Assembly (NCBI RefSeq): GCF_905147045.1
Contig: NC_065889.1
Coordinates: 315,001 to 379,000 of the forward strand
From: Nymphalis io
Lineage: Eukaryota; Arthropoda; Insecta; Lepidoptera; Nymphalidae
Direction of reading: 5' to 3'
DNA: 64,000 nucleotides
This document shows, piece by piece, positions 1 through 12,200 of the stretch (positions are counted from its first letter, which is position 1; every line of letters begins with the position of its first letter). The notes under the pieces are model-generated. The model saw only the letters and a list, made by a program, of their open reading frames with translations, was not told the origin of the DNA and did no database searches. The translations under genes and the position numbers were made by a program.

Positions 1-2304
1 TACACTTAAATGTAACATATTCCAAACTGTGAATAGGTGTCCGATCCTATCTGTCAGTGACCGCTTGGTAACATATGACACTTGACCAATTGTAGGACGT
101 CACTTATATCTCGGGATGTACTATAAATTGTAGTTCGTTGTCGACAGCGACGCTATTATCATTCCAACTGCAGTTTCCACGACCACCGGCACACGGACCT
201 GTGTAACGTTAGCGTCATGCTCACTGTGTACTTAAGCCGATACCAAATATTATAACTGAAATGTGATATCAAGATCTGTTCCTTCCGCTTATACATTATT
301 GCGTAGCGTATTGTGTAGCGGAGCTATTTATACTTACAATGTAATGTATTCCTATATAATTAACATATTTATTTATAAAACATATTGTACTTGTTCTTAA
401 TGATATATTTAGTCGAATGCGTTAAACTGGCGTGCTAATCGAAATGATCTCCTTTGTAATAAATTATAGAAATATTGCTTTTACAACAATCATTGCTTCT
501 CAGTGTTCGTAGTGTAGTTGATATCGACGCTGTAGTTAGAAATGAAGTTAACCATAATGAAGCTATATAATATTTGTATATTGTTGTATTCAGCTGTAGC
601 TGTTTATATACTTAACGTTATGTGCTATTGATTTATATACATAAATGTACTTAGATAGAATAGCGGTGATTGGAATATTGATTGTAATCGTTTTGAAATA
701 AAGCAAGTTATGATAAAATATTTTATTTATTTGAATCATAATCGACACACGATCGGATCCTCTATCGTTACACGGACCCAAGTGCCGGTTGCCTTTGGAA
801 ACGTCAATGTGCAACATTGACGTTTCCAAAGGTTCCAAACGATTGTGATCAAGACAGAGAGTTTGGTGTTAAGTGAAGTGTGTTACATGCTATATACTCG
901 TATAGTCTACACGGTTCTTAAGATCTTGTAAGACGTCGGCGGGGGCGTCGTGGCGTTATTGGCTATGATGACCGGATGTGATAACAAATTGAACAATGTA
1001 TTCAATCGAAAGAGAAACAAATTACCTTGGGATGTATAAACATTTCCCTTGTTCAAAATTGTATTAAGCATTTGTTGATTCATACAAAAAATCCGATTAT
1101 AATGTACTCATTCAAGCACTTAAATCGCCATTTTACAATTTAAAATATAACTTAAATTTACCACAGGCTTAGAAACTAAATTCTATCGAGAAGAACCGAA
1201 AGGAAAATGCAATGGTTACACTTTTTCGCGGATTTCGCTTCCGTTTCTATAAAACCTATATATATAATTTATATAACGCCTGAGCTTTAGATTTTGTTAT
1301 AAAAAAATGGAGCATTGTAAAAAAAAACTTATTGAAACACTAACCAAAAAAGTGAAAATGAAATTTTTTATGACATATAAACTAAAAACTCGTATTTAAA
1401 AAAAAAAAAAAATCATTGATAATATTGCATATACCTTCTTTCTTCCGACCTCCGCCTCCCCGTGCTATGCCACTGCTTTTACTATAAATTACAACTTTTT
1501 TATTGAGTGAAATGTACTAGAAGTATAGTTTAGCGTTAGTTTAAGTGTTAGGACACTACGTTTAACTAATTATAGTTTCTGATAGAACAAAATGGCGATA
1601 CACGTGTGTGGCGTATGTACGTACAAACACTTTGTATGTTGACTTCCTCGTTAAAAATAAATCGATTATCCAGATTATTAATTGGCATTCAAAGTTGCAT
1701 TCGCGCATGCAATTTAAGTTTTTTAAAATAATGTTTACTCAGTAATCCTAACTAATATTATAAATGCGAAAGCGAGTTAGTTTCGCTTCACGTCTGTGCG
1801 TAGTTACTCAATCGATTATAACGGAAATGCATGCTCGTTGTCAGCCACGGACACCCTCACACGCGGGTGGAGTCGAAGGCGGAAACTAGTCAGTTATATA
1901 TGATAATACTTTATGTTTTAATGTTACTGGTACAGACATAATTATATTGTTATCTCTGCAAGTTGTTCTTATCGACACAAGAATTATCTCACTATTATAA
2001 TTTAAGTATTATCAATACTTACGTACGTTACGACTGAGTGAACAAAAAGTTTATAATTTAAAACAGTAACGCGCAGGTGAAATTGCTCACCACCATATTT
2101 TATTTTACTCATTCTTCCTATTATTTCTTCCATCCTCATAATTATTTAAACATTTCCAAGTTGTATTTGTTTGTTAAGTGCTAACATCACTTTTTTTGTC
2201 GTGACGAGCAGTAAAAATAGAATTGTATTATCACAACCTTATATATGAATATCACAACCTTACAGTATTATTTTATTATAATTATATGTTTGCATTGGTG
2301 ACAG
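1..2304. other. AT-rich non-coding sequence left of the cytochrome b5 tail exon
   Basis: No convincing exon was found on either strand. An AATAAA on the + strand at 697-702 could be a poly(A) signal of a gene to the left, or chance. A perfect inverted repeat lies at 792-832. A stretch around 1750-1830 (taatattataaatgcgaaag and following) resembles the start of interspersed repeats that are very common in Lepidoptera. Much of this interval is probably the intron before the cytochrome b5 tail exon at 2305, because no haem-binding HPGG exon is seen in it. Confidence 0.5.
792..832. repeat. Perfect 19-bp inverted repeat, 3-nt loop
   Basis: Arms 792-810 and 814-832 are exact reverse complements (cctttggaaacgtcaatgt and its complement) separated by gca. 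The transcript would fold into a perfect hairpin. No transposon-like flanks were recognised. It could be the product of a template-switch mutation, or a short hairpin with some function. Confidence 0.9.
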
Positions 2305-2380
2305 TTCGTGGGGCTCGTGGATGGTGCCGCTGCTGCTCGGCGTGGCGGCGACGCTGCTGTACCGATACCTGTTCTTGTAG
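2305..2380 (+). CDS. Cyt-b5: Cytochrome b5, last coding exon (membrane tail), partial gene
   Basis: This exon follows an acceptor (gtgacag) and opens with one base that completes a split codon. It then reads 24 residues to TAG at 2378-2380. The peptide starts SWGSWMVPLLLG and ends LLYRYLFL: a single hydrophobic segment followed by a short basic/aromatic end. This is the layout of the C-terminal tail anchor of insect cytochrome b5, whose tail has the same S-W-x-V-P-L-x-x-x-x-x-A-T-L-x-Y spacing. The family carries electrons to desaturases, elongases and P450s on the ER membrane. The haem domain is not in the window. Identity rests on the tail alone, so another tail-anchored protein is possible. 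Confidence 0.6.
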
Positions 2381-4008
2381 TCTCGGTTACGATGGCTATA
2401 GTAATATATGTACAAACATACTATGCAGTAAATTCATATATTCGGAAACTCGACTCGGAAGAGTTTTCGGATGTATAGCCAAGTTTGATTAAATGTTATT
2501 ATGCCCATTACAGTGGTACAGTTGAAGCTTGAAAATATTTGTGCCTTATTTTTTTTGTAAACTTTTTCTTTTGGACTTTAGTTGTGTTTTTTATCCAATG
2601 ATTGCATTGAGCTATTGTTTTTTAAATAATCGTTTATTTTAAGACAAAAGTGGTGTCTCAATAACCGGTTAACGGCCAATGATTTTAAATTCATATAATA
2701 GCGTCGGTTATTTACAGCAAATATTGTAATATTAAAATGATTTTAATTGACAATTTATTGTAAATATTTTTTTTACATAAATTTACCGGATTAAAGCGAC
2801 ATTCGATCGTTTTTGCTTGAATTGTTCATTAAATGAATAGTTTAATAAAAAAGATTCATAATGAGTATTAAATGTATACATATATTGTACAAAACTGCAT
2901 TTATTACATCTATATGAAGTCCTATTATTATTATTTGAGTGTTAGTAACAACATACTTCACAATAATATTTACACTACAAACAAAATATATTTAAACACT
3001 TTGTTACTACTCGTCGGAAAAGAATTACATAATCTTTTCACTTCAAATTAATTTCGTGCGAATAATCAATTGGCGCCGCTCGAGTCGCACCTCTATCCCT
3101 GTACGCTACGCTCCGATGTGGAAACAATTTTTTAATTATTATAGTCTTAAGTGTTGCTGGGACTTGGTTTAGAAAATAGTTTAATAGTAAGTTTTGCGTG
3201 TTTATATTTTCGCATGAGGTGCTGAATTTTATATGGCGTGTTAATGTCAATTATTATGTATGGTGTTTAGATAAAGATTTTTACTTGCACAGTGTTGCTA
3301 TTTTATAATTTAAAATATAAATAGTATTATCTATATTAAAATACAATTTAACCCAAATGTGTGATTTTTTAAAAACCAAAATCCTTAAGTCGCTTCAAAT
3401 TTGTGGAAATAAAACAATTTATAAATACAATTTATAAGAAAGAACATTTATTACATTTTTTCGTAAAAAAGACAATACTTACAACTTTGATACTGGAATA
3501 TTTTTTGCATTATATCTCTTTATTTGATGTTAAAATGTTGCAATATGTTGCCCCATTAAATCATCACTTTTGTGCAGTTTCATTAAAACAATACTAGTTC
3601 TGTAGTATACATTTTTATGTTTTATCTATTTACATGAAAAAATAATTGCAATTTAAATTTTAACAAAGTATAATAACTTGTTTATGACTCACTTTGCTTA
3701 ACTTTACAAGTAAGGCTATTTTGACATTGTCTATTTTACATTTTGAACAACTTGTGATGTCTTGTCAGTGACAATTTTATAAAACATGGGTTTGATTATG
3801 ATTGCGGTTTGGCATGTATTTTATATGAAAATAATAAAAAGATGATGTATATTTATTAACTTGCAATTGTTTAATTTCTATTTCCTTAAACAGTAATAAA
3901 GGGTATCCTCTTCACAAGGCTCTTAGCCCACGGGTTAATCACATTAACTATTATTATAAACTAAGCCTAAAAACAGGTATATATTATTTTAATGCTTATT
4001 TCATAACT
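2381..4008. other. 3' untranslated and intergenic AT-rich sequence between convergent genes
   Basis: This follows the cytochrome b5 stop on the + strand and the Siva stop on the - strand, so it holds the 3' ends of two convergent genes. An AATAAA at 2844-2849 (+) is a candidate poly(A) signal for the first. ATTAAA at 3988-3993 and AATAAA at 3852-3857 (both read on -) are candidates for the second. No other exon was seen. Confidence 0.5.
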
Positions 4009-5298
4009 TTATCTGTAACATGAAACACAAATTTCTTTGCCCTCAGATCTGGAAATAAAGAATATTTTATTAAATTAATTGTAATTAATTTTCTTCGATT
4101 ACATCTTTTGTATACAATTTTGTATCGCCATATAAAAATAACAAGGGAAATGAGAGGTCGTCTTAATATTCATGGTAAATAGTAATCAAAATATTATCCA
4201 CCTTAGAATAACGTCTTGATAAAATGTCAAATATTTATTTACGAGGGCAAGTTCAACCCTTCAACTTCAGGTCTATGCCCAGTAGTGGTGCATTTACGGG
4301 CTGTTTTTTAATGACTATAATTGAAGAAAAAAATCCTATGACCCACATGTCCTTTGCGAATATATGTATAATATTATAATAATAGCAAGCATACGATTCA
4401 ATTAGTACCTATTTTACCACGCTGCTCCAATGTGGGTCGATAGAATACACATGTGGCAGAATTTCAATGAAATTAGACACATGCAGGTTTATTCACAATG
4501 ATTTCCTTCAGTGTCAATAATTGTGTGTTGTTAATGATTTCAGTAATTTAATTGTAATCAATGTGTTTGTGTAGGTATAAGACCGACAAGTTGGTAGTGA
4601 ACAAAAATTTTTTAATCTTACCCAATTAGGGAACATTTTGAACAGTAGGATTGTTGGCAGATACCACACTGGTGCTGACACACGGCACATAAGGCTATTT
4701 CACAATAAGCACAAATGTTTGTCTCAAGCCTATTACATGCACAATAATGTGTTCCTGCCTTCTTCTGCATATTCTAGAAAAGTTATATATATATATATAT
4801 ATATTATATTTTGTTTTAATATAAAAGTTCATTTAATTGTTTTTTTATATGAAGAAAAGCCAAAATTCCATGTCTAATATCAATAAAATCATCTGTGAAA
4901 AATCTTAAATAGAATCATGCATAATCAATTATTATAAAAATGTTACCATGTTCCCAGAATGTAATAAACTGCCGTCTTTGCCTATAAAAAGTTGTTTCAT
5001 TCCATCCTTTCTTTCAACGTGCACTGTATCACAACTCTGTATAATATCATTTTGTATTTTCTTCGCTCCTCGGAATAGTAGTTGTAATGTTTTTTCTGTA
5101 ATTGATACAAATTCAGATGTATAACATGGCATGAAACAACTAGTAGTAATAGAAATAAATAAATTCATAGAAAAATAACGTTTTATTACCGTATACTTTT
5201 TGCAATCCGTCCTCGTTGTTGTTAAATTGCTTAAGACCTACGTGCATTTTACATTGTTGAATAAAGTCTTCAGAGTACGGATTGGATCTTTTAGCCAT
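4009..5298 (-). CDS. Siva: Siva homologue (apoptosis-regulatory / E3-ligase adaptor), complete
   Basis: Four exons read on the - strand: 5190-5298, 4947-5095, 4622-4773, 4009-4048. All phases agree and the protein is 149 residues (human Siva1 has 175). The start MAKRSNPYSEDF matches the conserved N-terminus of Siva. Next come a helix with EKTLQLLFRGAKK and the IGKDG motif that precedes the linker. The second half is a cysteine-rich zinc-binding module with paired Cys such as HYCACN, CAYC, CAVC and CGICQQSYCSKC, ending in a short last exon with CVSCYR. In vertebrates Siva binds TNF-receptor tails and XIAP and acts as a ligase adaptor; the role in insects is less clear. The start has Kozak-like upstream bases and no earlier in-frame ATG. 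It is divergent to Sec16, 842 bp ATG to ATG. Confidence 0.9.
4255..4530 (-). repeat. SINE-like element, reverse orientation, in Siva intron 3
   Basis: The reverse strand carries the phrases ctgcatgtgtctaattt, attctgccacatgtg and gcagcgtgg. These also occur in the same order at 39366-39533, where the element is intact. This copy is older: the 3' part around ctatgcccagtagtgg is diverged. Confidence 0.6.
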
Positions 5299-6139
5299 AG
5301 TTGACCAACAAAACCGGAATACTCAATGAAAAATAATTTTAAGATAAATTAATGCGTGGGTAAGAATAAAATAAATACCACTAAAATAAATTCACCTCAA
5401 GTTTTTAAGAACCAAACTTTTTCATAATAAACAATAATATTGTTGATGTCAATTGACAAATCTGACAGTTGATTGATACTAAACTACTGACAAATTGATT
5501 TAAGTCGCAGCTGAATAAAAATAAGACCAGATGAAGAAAAATGTAAAAAGAAAAATATAAGTAAATGTATAAATAAAAACAAAAGACATTACTTTTACTT
5601 GAAAGTGATATATCCAGGGTTGTGTAAAACAAGTAACTTTTATTTTATAACTTAAGAATAGGTACGTAATTACCTAGAAATATTATTCAGCAACGTCTTA
5701 ATTTGATTTATTATAATACAATTTATTTATTTTAAATATTTATACCTGAGTGTATATTGATAATCATTTAAATCATCATTGTACAGATTAACAATTGGTA
5801 TCCGAACACTTGTTACAAAATTAGGCATTAGCATGGCGACACTGCCAACAGGGCACCTTCGATCGATGTGTTGCTGTCAACAATTTTTTACGAAACTATA
5901 CATGAAATATTTAATATAAATATTTAATATATAGTTTCTCGTATTAAAACTATAATATTTCTCCAATAGTCCAGGTAGTGTATTAGTTATATATATTATA
6001 ATGAAGTAAATATACGTGTTTCAAAGTGAAAGTGTTTTCAAATTAATTTCATTTTGTGATAGTGACAAAGCTGTTTCTCGCAATCTAACATATGTGAGGA
6101 GTTCTTTCACGAATGTTACGTAAGCGGCGGTAGTGCAGC
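5299..6139. promoter_or_regulatory. Divergent spacer between Siva and Sec16
   Basis: AT-rich 841 bp between the Siva start codon (-) and the Sec16 start codon (+). It must hold both promoters if the gene models are right. No clear TATA box or repeat element was picked out. The last 50 bases carry two short upstream ORFs ahead of Sec16 (6092-6097 and 6113-6133). Confidence 0.4.
6092..6133 (+). promoter_or_regulatory. Two upstream ORFs ahead of Sec16
   Basis: ATG at 6092-6094 is followed directly by TGA (a start-stop element). A second ATG at 6113 reads five further codons to TAG at 6131-6133. That stop lies only 6 nt before the main ATG at 6140. If the transcript starts upstream of 6092, both would be met by scanning ribosomes before the Sec16 start. 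The transcription start is not known. Confidence 0.45.
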
Positions 6140-6211
6140 ATGTCGTGGATGAAGCGGCAAAGCAACGCGCCACCGCCGAGCTCCGAGCACCAGGCCTACG
6201 CTGCACCCCAG
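6140..6211 (+). CDS. Sec16: Sec16 exon 1 (start codon)
   Basis: 24 codons from ATG to a CAG|gtgagt donor, phase 0. It begins MSWMKRQSNAPPP and joins in frame to exon 2 at 6450 (PYGNQQNMYPNYQG). The start is chosen because it is the first in-frame ATG upstream of exon 2, with a reasonable context (gcagcATGT), and two tiny uORFs end before it. Confidence 0.85.
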
Positions 6212-9200
6212 GTGAGTTGCGCGCAGGTTATATCGACACAGACGTAAACAATGACGTGGTCCAATAACTAGCTGATTATAGAAAAATGTCATGTGATTTA
6301 TAAACAAGAAATATTAATGTAATTTACTTTTCATATGTCGATTTACACACTGCGTAATTCGATTTTTAAATATATTATTTACGGATATTATAATCATTCC
6401 ATATTCGCTTGTAAAATATTCTAAGCTATACGTATTGTTTTATTTCTAGCCATATGGGAATCAACAGAATATGTATCCAAATTATCAAGGTGCACCGCAA
6501 ACAGCCCAGCAACAGCAGATGTGGCAAATGCCCCAGCAACAACCACAGTATGGTCAGCAATATGGACAAGTTTATCAACAGCAACCATTTGTTAACAACA
6601 CTAATCAGTACTTCCAACAGCCGCAGCAATATAATCAACATTATGCAAATCAAAACTTTGATAATGCACAGCCTTCTTACCAGCAAAATTATTACCAAAA
6701 TCAAATGCCACAACAACAACAACAAAACTTTGCTCAAAATGAAGGTAATGCAGATGGATGGGAAGATAACTGGAATTGGGGATGGGAGGATTCTTCTAAA
6801 CAACAACAAAAGTCTTTGACCCAGGCTGCGCCCAATCAGCCAGGGTTACAGCAACCAGTTTATAATAATAATGCTAATGTTATAGAAGAGAGTTTTGCAT
6901 CCACAAATAGCTGGAATTGGTCTATGGAAGAGAAAAAAGATACAGAGCTGCAACAAACTCAATCTCAACCCATTCAAGACAATAGAGAAAAAACTGCACA
7001 CATTGATAACTCCAATAACGAGAACAATGTGGCAAGTGAACCAACTGATCAAAGGAGGGCCAGTAATATTTCTGCACACAGCACGCAAGATGAAATAAAA
7101 ACATTAAATGACAAAGAAATTGTAAAAGAAGCATTACCAAATTTAGCTTTGGGGAAGCGCTTCAATCCAGAAAATTTAACACCTCAGTGGTCCATTGAGT
7201 CACAAATGTCCCAGGATTCTAGTGATGGACCACATACACAATCAGAGGGTACATACAGGAGCGAAAATCAATCCAGGAATTCTAGTAAAAGTAGTCCAGG
7301 ACCAAACACTGACACAGCAAATTTTAACTATTCTCAATCTAGTTTTAATGAAAATATTACAAATAGTGAATGGTCGAACCATTACTCCGAGGAATCTATG
7401 CTAGTCAGTAATATTCAAAGTAATAGTAGAAGGGAAAGCTGTGATGACTTAATTAATTCTATACAGGACATGAATATAGCTAATCATGAAAATGTATCTC
7501 TAGATGTTAGACATTCTAGCCATAATATTGAAAATATTACAGATAATAAACAGATGAAAGCACCCGTCCCATCTATATCTCCAAATCCCACGGCACTAAA
7601 TCAATATATTTCTCAACCATCTATGCCCCCTCCGCCTCCTGTCTCTACTCAATACTTACCACATAATTTACCAGTATCTACTACTAATTCGGTACAGACA
7701 CCTCAGTCTTTACCTGCAGCAAACAATACAGCATCTTCATCATCATCATCAATTATGCCAACTCCTGGCTTGCCTCCACCTACAGCAACAATGCCTTTAC
7801 CCCCTACAACAAACTTTCCGACTTCTTCAAGTCAAAATCCATTTAAAAGTGCTGCACCTTTTTCCCATAAAAATATTTCTAAAGTACCACCTGTGAATCC
7901 ACAGCTTCCAACATATGCGCCTCCAAATTCTGGCCCAATCTTAACTTCACCAGCTGCTGTTAGTAAAGTTGTTCAGCAAGACAGGCTCTCTGCAAACTTT
8001 GGAGCTAATTTGGAAACTACACCTGATAATTCAGAAAGACCTGATCAACCACAAGTTTCAAACTATAGATCAATGCCTCTACCATCTCAGGTGCCTGATA
8101 ACTTAGAAATAGCTCCACAGAATGATAGAAATGAGTATTTGCAAACTGCCCATCTGTCAAGTGTGGACTATGGTGAAAATACAGATTTTAGTCGTAATAT
8201 TCCCCCACCAGGGCTAAGAAGAATGGGAGTGGGACAGCAAGAGGTTGAATACAATCAGAATTTGAATATTTCTGGTGATGAACCCCCTCCAGGCTTAGCG
8301 CGAATGGTGCCTGGTCAGCAGACAGAAAGTCATAGCTCGTACAATCAAACAGCTGATGACTACATGGACCGACAAATTGACGGGCAGCCGACTGATAGCA
8401 GTGGTCGACCTTATAGGCAAGCAGATGGCCAACAAACCCCCGATAATTATTCACAAACAGTAACTACAAGAGGAGGAGATAGAAGACCTGTTGGTTTGGA
8501 TAGGATGGTACCTGGGGAGCCTAGTAACGATGAATATCCTCAATATCAAACTCAGAATTTCGCTTCTGCAAATGAACAAAGAGTTGTCACTGGAGTTGAT
8601 CATGATTACCCAATATCGGCCGATGCGGGTCCCACCGATATTCGTGAACAAAACGTGGACGGGTCCGACTACACTGAACCACCTCCGAGGAATCCATCGA
8701 GAAGTATAATTGGAGCACGGGAAGCTAGTAATGCCACTTCTCCAGATTTCAGCCTATCTGTTGATGATCAACAAAGAGAGATTACGATGGAAGGCGAAAA
8801 TTTACAAGATTTGAGCGTCGTTTCATCGGTGGACATGTCTTTTTCGAGGGAACCAACGTACGATGGCTCCAACGCTAATACGGTGGAAGAGCCAAAAGAT
8901 CGCAACCATGATGTAACAGATGCAACTGATTATCCAACTAACAATTCGCGAAGACAATCCCTTAACCGCGTCACCTCGGGCGAGGATTCAGAGAGAGATC
9001 GAGCTTTCAAAGGATCTCCAAGAAAAGACAGGGACAAACCGAAGACTTCAAGAGATCGAGACAGAGATAGGGATAAAGAAAGAGGTCGATACTCTCGAGG
9101 CGATAGAAAATACGATCGCGAAGCTGAGAGGCGATCGGGCAGGGATGAGCGGCGCCCCGATAAAGACAGGCGGGACAGGGACAGGGACTGGGATCGGGAA

Positions 9201-12200
9201 AGACGTGACAAAGACGTGAGTCCTGACGGCAGACGACATAGACGCAGCACTCGAAGCCATCGATACGAGACCGAAGACACCGACTACTACAGCGACAGAG
9301 AGAGAAATCGTAGGTGAGTGTTGCGTATCAACTAGAAGAAGTAATAAAAAATTATACGAATATCTAATAAATAAACCTAATGCTATGCACGAAGCTATTG
9401 ACGTCCGTGCCTGTTGTAATTAAGAATATATTTTTCGTCGCTTCTTTCAGTAGAGACCTATCCTCCTTCTGAAAAACGAAATTATTGCTCTTTTCTTGCA
9501 TTGAAGAGAGATGAAGTGTTGAATAATTTAACAGACAATACAGAGAGGGGTCGTACACGTCGAAGCCGCCTCGCGACGACAAGGAGCGGCGGCGCCACCT
9601 GACGCTGGAGCGCGAGCGCGACCCCTTCGAGCGCCGCTACCGCGACATCGACCCCCGCAAGTACGCCTCGCTGCGCAGGGAGCGGGGCGACGACGACAGG
9701 AGAAAAGGCGAGTGACTCTAATAGCATCGAAACCTCGTAGTCGATATTATTTGTGAGCAACGAGTGCTCGTTACTTGGATATAAAAAATTACTCATTTTT
9801 CTAATTTTGTTCGTACAATAATTGCACCATTTTTTATTCTATTAGTATTTCAGGAAGTAGCGTTGATTTATATATTTTTTCAATTACAATTCGTTTAAAT
9901 ATTACAAAAAGTTCCAGGTGCAATGTGATGTCAGTAATTAGTTGGAATGTTTATTTTATTTTGCAGTCGTAACGTTCAGTGGCGATGCTAGAACTGATAG
10001 TAGTAAACCCAAAGGTACTTGTGGTTGTATGTCGTGCTGTGTTTGAGCGCACGCGCCGTGTTCTCGTCCCTATTATGTTAGGTTGCCGGTAACGTCTGAA
10101 TCGCTACATGCTGAGCTTGTTTTAATTTTTTTTCTTTGTTTATATTTAATGTAGCAGCGATGCTACGGGCAGCTGCGCGTAATAGGATAAGCGGGCATTA
10201 TTGTGTGAATTAGTAACATGGATTACAGATGAATAGATACAAAAATCTAATTAATCTGTGAAAGAATTCAAAGAAATTCAACAGTGTACTTGAACACAAA
10301 TAAGTAGGTAAACATTTATCAGAGACAACTATCCATTATGTAAAATTTAAACCTTTGACTTGTTACAATTTTCACAATACTAGAAGCCTTCATTGTGCAT
10401 GCCATCTGGCTTAGTTTGGGTTACCGTAACGAGGGATTTGGTCAATCGAATTTACTCTTTACATACATACATACATCTTAGAATTAAATTCATTTCACAA
10501 GAACAGAGGTAAAAATAACAGCCTGTCATAATGGAAGCGAAAGAGCATGCGAAAGAATTTCATTAGGAATAAAAACGTTTTTGAAGCTGATCACTTGATC
10601 AGTTGAAAACGATCTTGGTATAAATAAATAAACATTTTTTTTTCAAGTCTTAAGTTATTTCCATGTTGTTTTATTTAAGCTTCGTCGCATGTTATGCTTA
10701 TTTTAATTAGTGTATTTTTTTTCCGCTATACCTAATGAGTTTTTTAATGATCAGTAATAAAATTATTAAATTACGTTTTTAAATTAAAACGGCATTCTGT
10801 ATTGTGTATAGAACCCCGGTATAAATTTTTATTTTTTGTAATGCAGTGACACACAGTAACACATTAGACAATAGTCAGATACGTATAGATGACAGAATAC
10901 ACTATAGACCGGACCGGCCGAACTGGGGGTATATCGAAGTCGCCTCGTTACATGGTATTAACTGAAACAGGCGAGACGTACTCGTCGGGCTCCCGCGCCG
11001 GCTCGCGCGAGGCCACGGCCACGGACGAGGAGGCCGACGAGCCGAGGCGCCGCGCGCATCGCGACGAGCGACGCCGACATCGGCACCATCACTACTACGA
11101 TGGTGAACGAGGTACCGACCCCGGCCGACTCTCGTGAATCCTTGTGTGAGATAAAAGTGTATATTGGAGATGCACTCGAACTTTGTCTGTTCGCGGCAGT
11201 GTCGGGCGCGCTGGCGGGCGGCGCGGGCGGGCCCGCGTGGGGCTCGGCGCTCGAGGCGCAGCGGCGCCACTACGAGTACTACGAGCGCCTGCGCCGCACC
11301 GACCCCGCCGCCTACATGCGCCTCTACAAGCAGCTGCTGGCGCCCGGCCTCTACGGCAACCTCTACGCGGACGGTGAGTCGGGACCGTCTTTATGTTTCG
11401 TTATGTTTCGACGAGAGTTCGATTCGTCGGTTAGTAGAATGAAGGAATGTAATTACGAAAATATATTCTGTTATAGGCTACGGCCAGCTCGGCTACGAGG
11501 CGCGCACGGAGGAGCGCGGCAGTGTGCACTCGGGCCGGTCCAGCGCTAACGGACTCAAGCCTGCGGACACGTATGTGACCGCACATCACACACCACACAC
11601 CAGCCATCGCACACCACACACGACACCGGCGCACCACCATAGCGACAGACGTCATTGTGATGAATTGGCTGATTGTATTGCATTCAAGTGCTCGTGTACT
11701 CGACTCTTGAACACCTAACAACATTCGTTAAACATCGATATTCATAATCGATAACTTTTCCACACACAATATATCTACCGTAAGCTTGACACGTTATATT
11801 GTAAACTGAGAAACATAATCACGCGCCCATTCCTACAGATTAGACGTAGACATTTTACTTGATTTTCATGATATTTCTTTTAACTAGTGTATGAGTACCG
11901 TCGGAATGCGGTGGTGAATGAATAGTCCACGAATGTTCTTAACTGCATTATTTTCTGACTCGATCATCACTTAAAATTTTCCATCTGATTTATAAAACCG
12001 TGCTGCCATTCTGAGAAACGTCTCTTATCTCTTACGCTTTATAATTAGTATCTTCGACCACTCCGTTGATGGAAATGTTTATTTCAAATGATATAACAAA
12101 GGTTTTTGATCCTGTTCACAGGAGATATTTAACTCCTCAATCCACCCTCGTATGTTGTATATACTATATATTATTCATAATTTGCTTTCATTCGCACACC

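Noticed and set aside
590..838. 82-codon frame on - at the left end
   Set aside because: It covers a perfect inverted repeat and AT-rich sequence; no motif, and its first residues just read through the hairpin.
6426..6809. 127-codon antisense frame over Sec16 exon 2
   Set aside because: It is a shadow of the Gln-rich coding strand (CAA/CAG repeats read backwards as Leu/Val runs).
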